Below the pieces are notes generated by a model. That model saw nothing but the letters and a program-made list of their open reading frames with translations. It did not search any database and was not told where the DNA came from. The position numbers and the translations under genes are program-made. This document shows positions 61,839-64,000 of a DNA stretch of 64,000 nucleotides, in pieces (within the stretch, counting starts at the first letter, position 1; every line of letters begins with the position of its first letter). Source of the stretch: Arion vulgaris (lineage: Eukaryota; Mollusca; Gastropoda; Stylommatophora; Arionidae); the NCBI GenBank assembly GCA_020796225.1, contig CM036754.1, positions 13,469,867 through 13,533,866 of the forward strand. The letters run 5' to 3'.

Positions 61839-61839
61839 G

Positions 61840-62760
61840 TAAACAAGTTTTTTTTAAATTCTTATGTTGTGCTTCGTACTTCCAAAGTATTTTTAGTTAA
61901 GGATTCCATAAAAGCTCAAAAGTCTACCGGAGTGTTTCAAGTACTGTACTGGGTTAATTAATCATGTCTTTCCTACATAGAAAGAAATCTCTGTGCAGAT
62001 AATCAGCCTATGTTAACTAACATCTGCATATTTGCACATATTAATGAGGAGTAAGCGGGGTCAAATAACCAGTCCCATGAGTATATGCAGAAGTTTATTG
62101 TCTATTGGATATGTAACCTTACAGAAACCTTCTAGAGCATAAAATATATTATTGGAAGTGAAAATATATGACCCACTGGTGTATGAAAATATCCAAAATT
62201 CCCAGGAAGGTCATAAAAGGTAAAATAAGGTGTCATAGGAGTATAGTGTGTTAAAATCTGTTTATCATGAGAAGTTTTGATCAACTATCTACCTAAAGAA
62301 TTATAAATTTCAAACAAACCTGTGTCTTAAAAATCTATTAATCTAGAATCACAAGTTGTCTAGGATAGTTCAATATGATAACAATTAACTGCTGTCTTAT
62401 TGGATGGTCAAGGAAGATAAATGGTCATAGAAACACTTGCAAACAGATGCATATTGAAAAATTCATTCAATGGACACTAGCAAGAACAAAATATAGAACA
62501 TTGCTAGCCACTATTTTATTTTAGATGTTAGCAAGGAAAAAAAACAACCGCAGTAACAAATTTTGTGTGCCTTTTATAGATCAGAACAATTGGAATGTGC
62601 TGTTATGCAAAACTAAAATAATGATATTTATATTTATTTACAAAGGTGTAATGTTAATCCAATCCCACATCACTTACCATGTGGCGTTGGTTTAAAACGA
62701 AAAATCTATCACTATTTCCCAATATACCACAATGTATGAAGACAAGTTATTTTTGTAATA
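61840..62760. other. intron 15, nothing recognised
   Basis: No supported gene or repeat. Confidence 0.3.
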
Positions 62761-62764
62761 CTTA

Positions 62765-63020
62765 TTTTACTTCTTCTTCTTTGAACGTTCTATATCAATC
62801 ACTTGTTAATCACTCTTTGTGATTTGTATGTGATCTGAGCCTAAGAGCGATTGTATGTTGTGCGCCTACAAGTAGGCAAACACATATGATTTCTGTGACG
62901 CTTTTTTATTTACTAGAGTAGCTTCCTAGACCCCTACCTCAGTCACCTCTTACGACATGCCTTGTAGGTTGCAGTATTACTATTCTTTGCTCCCATTGCA
63001 AGCCCCGCAACACACAAGTG
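62765..63020 (+). mobile_element. dispersed repeat, family G
   Basis: 'gatttgtatgtgatctgagc', 'agcgattgta' and 'cacctcttacgacatgcctt' match 25336-25590. Confidence 0.62.
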
Positions 63021-64000
63021 ACTTATTTTACTAAAACTTCAGTATGTTATGTTAAGTGATCGACATCATGGCACATTGGTCATTCCCATGCTGCTCCGTC
63101 CTCCACTCTCGCAGCTATCCCAATGTCCACTTGCTCACTGTACCGATGGGTAACATATTCTTGCCAGTGATAATAGTTTTATTATAAAGAACTTCAGTCA
63201 TTTAAAAAAATTCATATTCTAACAAAATTTGGAAATTTCTATAGCTATTATTATTGTAGAATTTATCTTTCACGATAATGATTGTCATCATTGTTCTATG
63301 TTTATAAATTAGACTTACATGTCAAGTTATTTATAAAGAATATGAACAAGCAAAAATCTCCGGCCAGGTCAAGAAACTGTCAACCAAGAGCATGGTCACA
63401 TAATTAATGTTAAAATACATAATTTAGTTTTACACACAAAATAAAAATGACTTTAAGGGACTATTGTTCCCAGAAAATCTTTTCAGAATTTAAACTAGAA
63501 TTATCATAAGGTCAGTTCTTCCGATCAATATTTTCTCACATTCGACACGTCCATGCATGCTCATCCTCCAATGTAGCAACTATCCCAATGCTTTGATGCT
63601 CACTGTGCCCATGTGGTGTTGGCTGGCATATCTTCTCTCTTTACCCAATAGACAGCAGCCACATGTATATCTACACATAACCCCCATTTCAATCAAGCTA
63701 TTCAATGTGATTCTGTTTCACATGTGATGAGCAGAGAAGATTATAAATGTCTATACTTTTGCAACTTTCAATGGATACTGCTCCTGTCAGATTATCTTCC
63801 CTTTCATTCCCTTCAACCCTGCATCTCCAAGTGTATAAAGTCAAGACAGTTATTCTTACAAAAGATCTGCTGAATGCTGAGAATTATCATCTGTTAAACT
63901 ATTGAAGATTGTGCTTATTTTTATCCTCATAAAAAGATGATTTTCTTAGTAAATAAACAAAATTTTAATGTAATTTAATTTAAACTAAACTTTCTATCAG
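63021..64000. other. intron 15, one small duplicated segment
   Basis: 63075-63160 and 63550-63635 share 'gcaactatcccaatg'-like words followed by 'gctcactgt'. Otherwise nothing is recognised to the window end. Confidence 0.35.

Overview
This window is eukaryotic nuclear DNA, probably from a lophotrochozoan and most likely a mollusc. It is AT-rich and intron-rich, with GT-AG introns and many decayed LINEs, a Penelope-like element, several tRNA-derived SINE families, MITEs and minisatellites. The phylum is an inference from repeat content and gene style; no sequence search was possible.

One host gene spans almost the whole window: a classical calpain (Ca2+-dependent cysteine protease) on the + strand. 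Fifteen coding exons lie between 1864 and 61838, all joined in frame by GT-AG introns. They give 581 codons covering the N-terminal anchor, the complete catalytic core (Cys, His and Asn all present), the C2-like domain, a linker built from three tiny exons, and the start of the penta-EF-hand domain. The last exons lie beyond the right edge.

The most important object sits in calpain intron 1: a complete Polinton/Maverick (adintovirus-type) element at 9702-24379. It is 14.7 kb, has terminal inverted repeats of about 250 bp, and is flanked by a perfect 6-bp target duplication (CATATC). It carries the expected core: packaging ATPase, a small basic core-like protein, retrovirus-type integrase with a chromodomain, a small two-TM protein, penton-like minor capsid, pVI-like protein, double-jelly-roll major capsid, adenain-type protease and protein-primed family B DNA polymerase. 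It also carries an accessory set that looks designed to control the host cell: a cyclin homologue, a Bcl-2 homologue, a small protein with an adenovirus E1A-type CtBP-binding PLDLS motif, and a PC4-like ssDNA-binding/co-activator protein. The combination recalls the v-cyclin plus v-Bcl-2 set of gammaherpesviruses with an E1A-type motif added, all in an integrating Polinton.

Every accessory gene is intact. The penton, pVI-like, capsid, integrase and polymerase genes are broken only by frameshifts, with no clear nonsense substitution, and four of the ten frame changes fall exactly on A/T homopolymers of 8-9 bases. The two TIR copies also differ mainly by 1-bp homopolymer indels. The insertion is therefore either young or partly misread by the assembly.

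The rest of the window is calpain introns filled with repeats. Two LINE 3' ends have been amplified into tandem arrays (78 bp x 9 and about 146 bp x 3), a 13-bp repeat has expanded inside a LINE RNase H region, and intron 14 holds a short relic that matches the capsid-protease junction of the Polinton.
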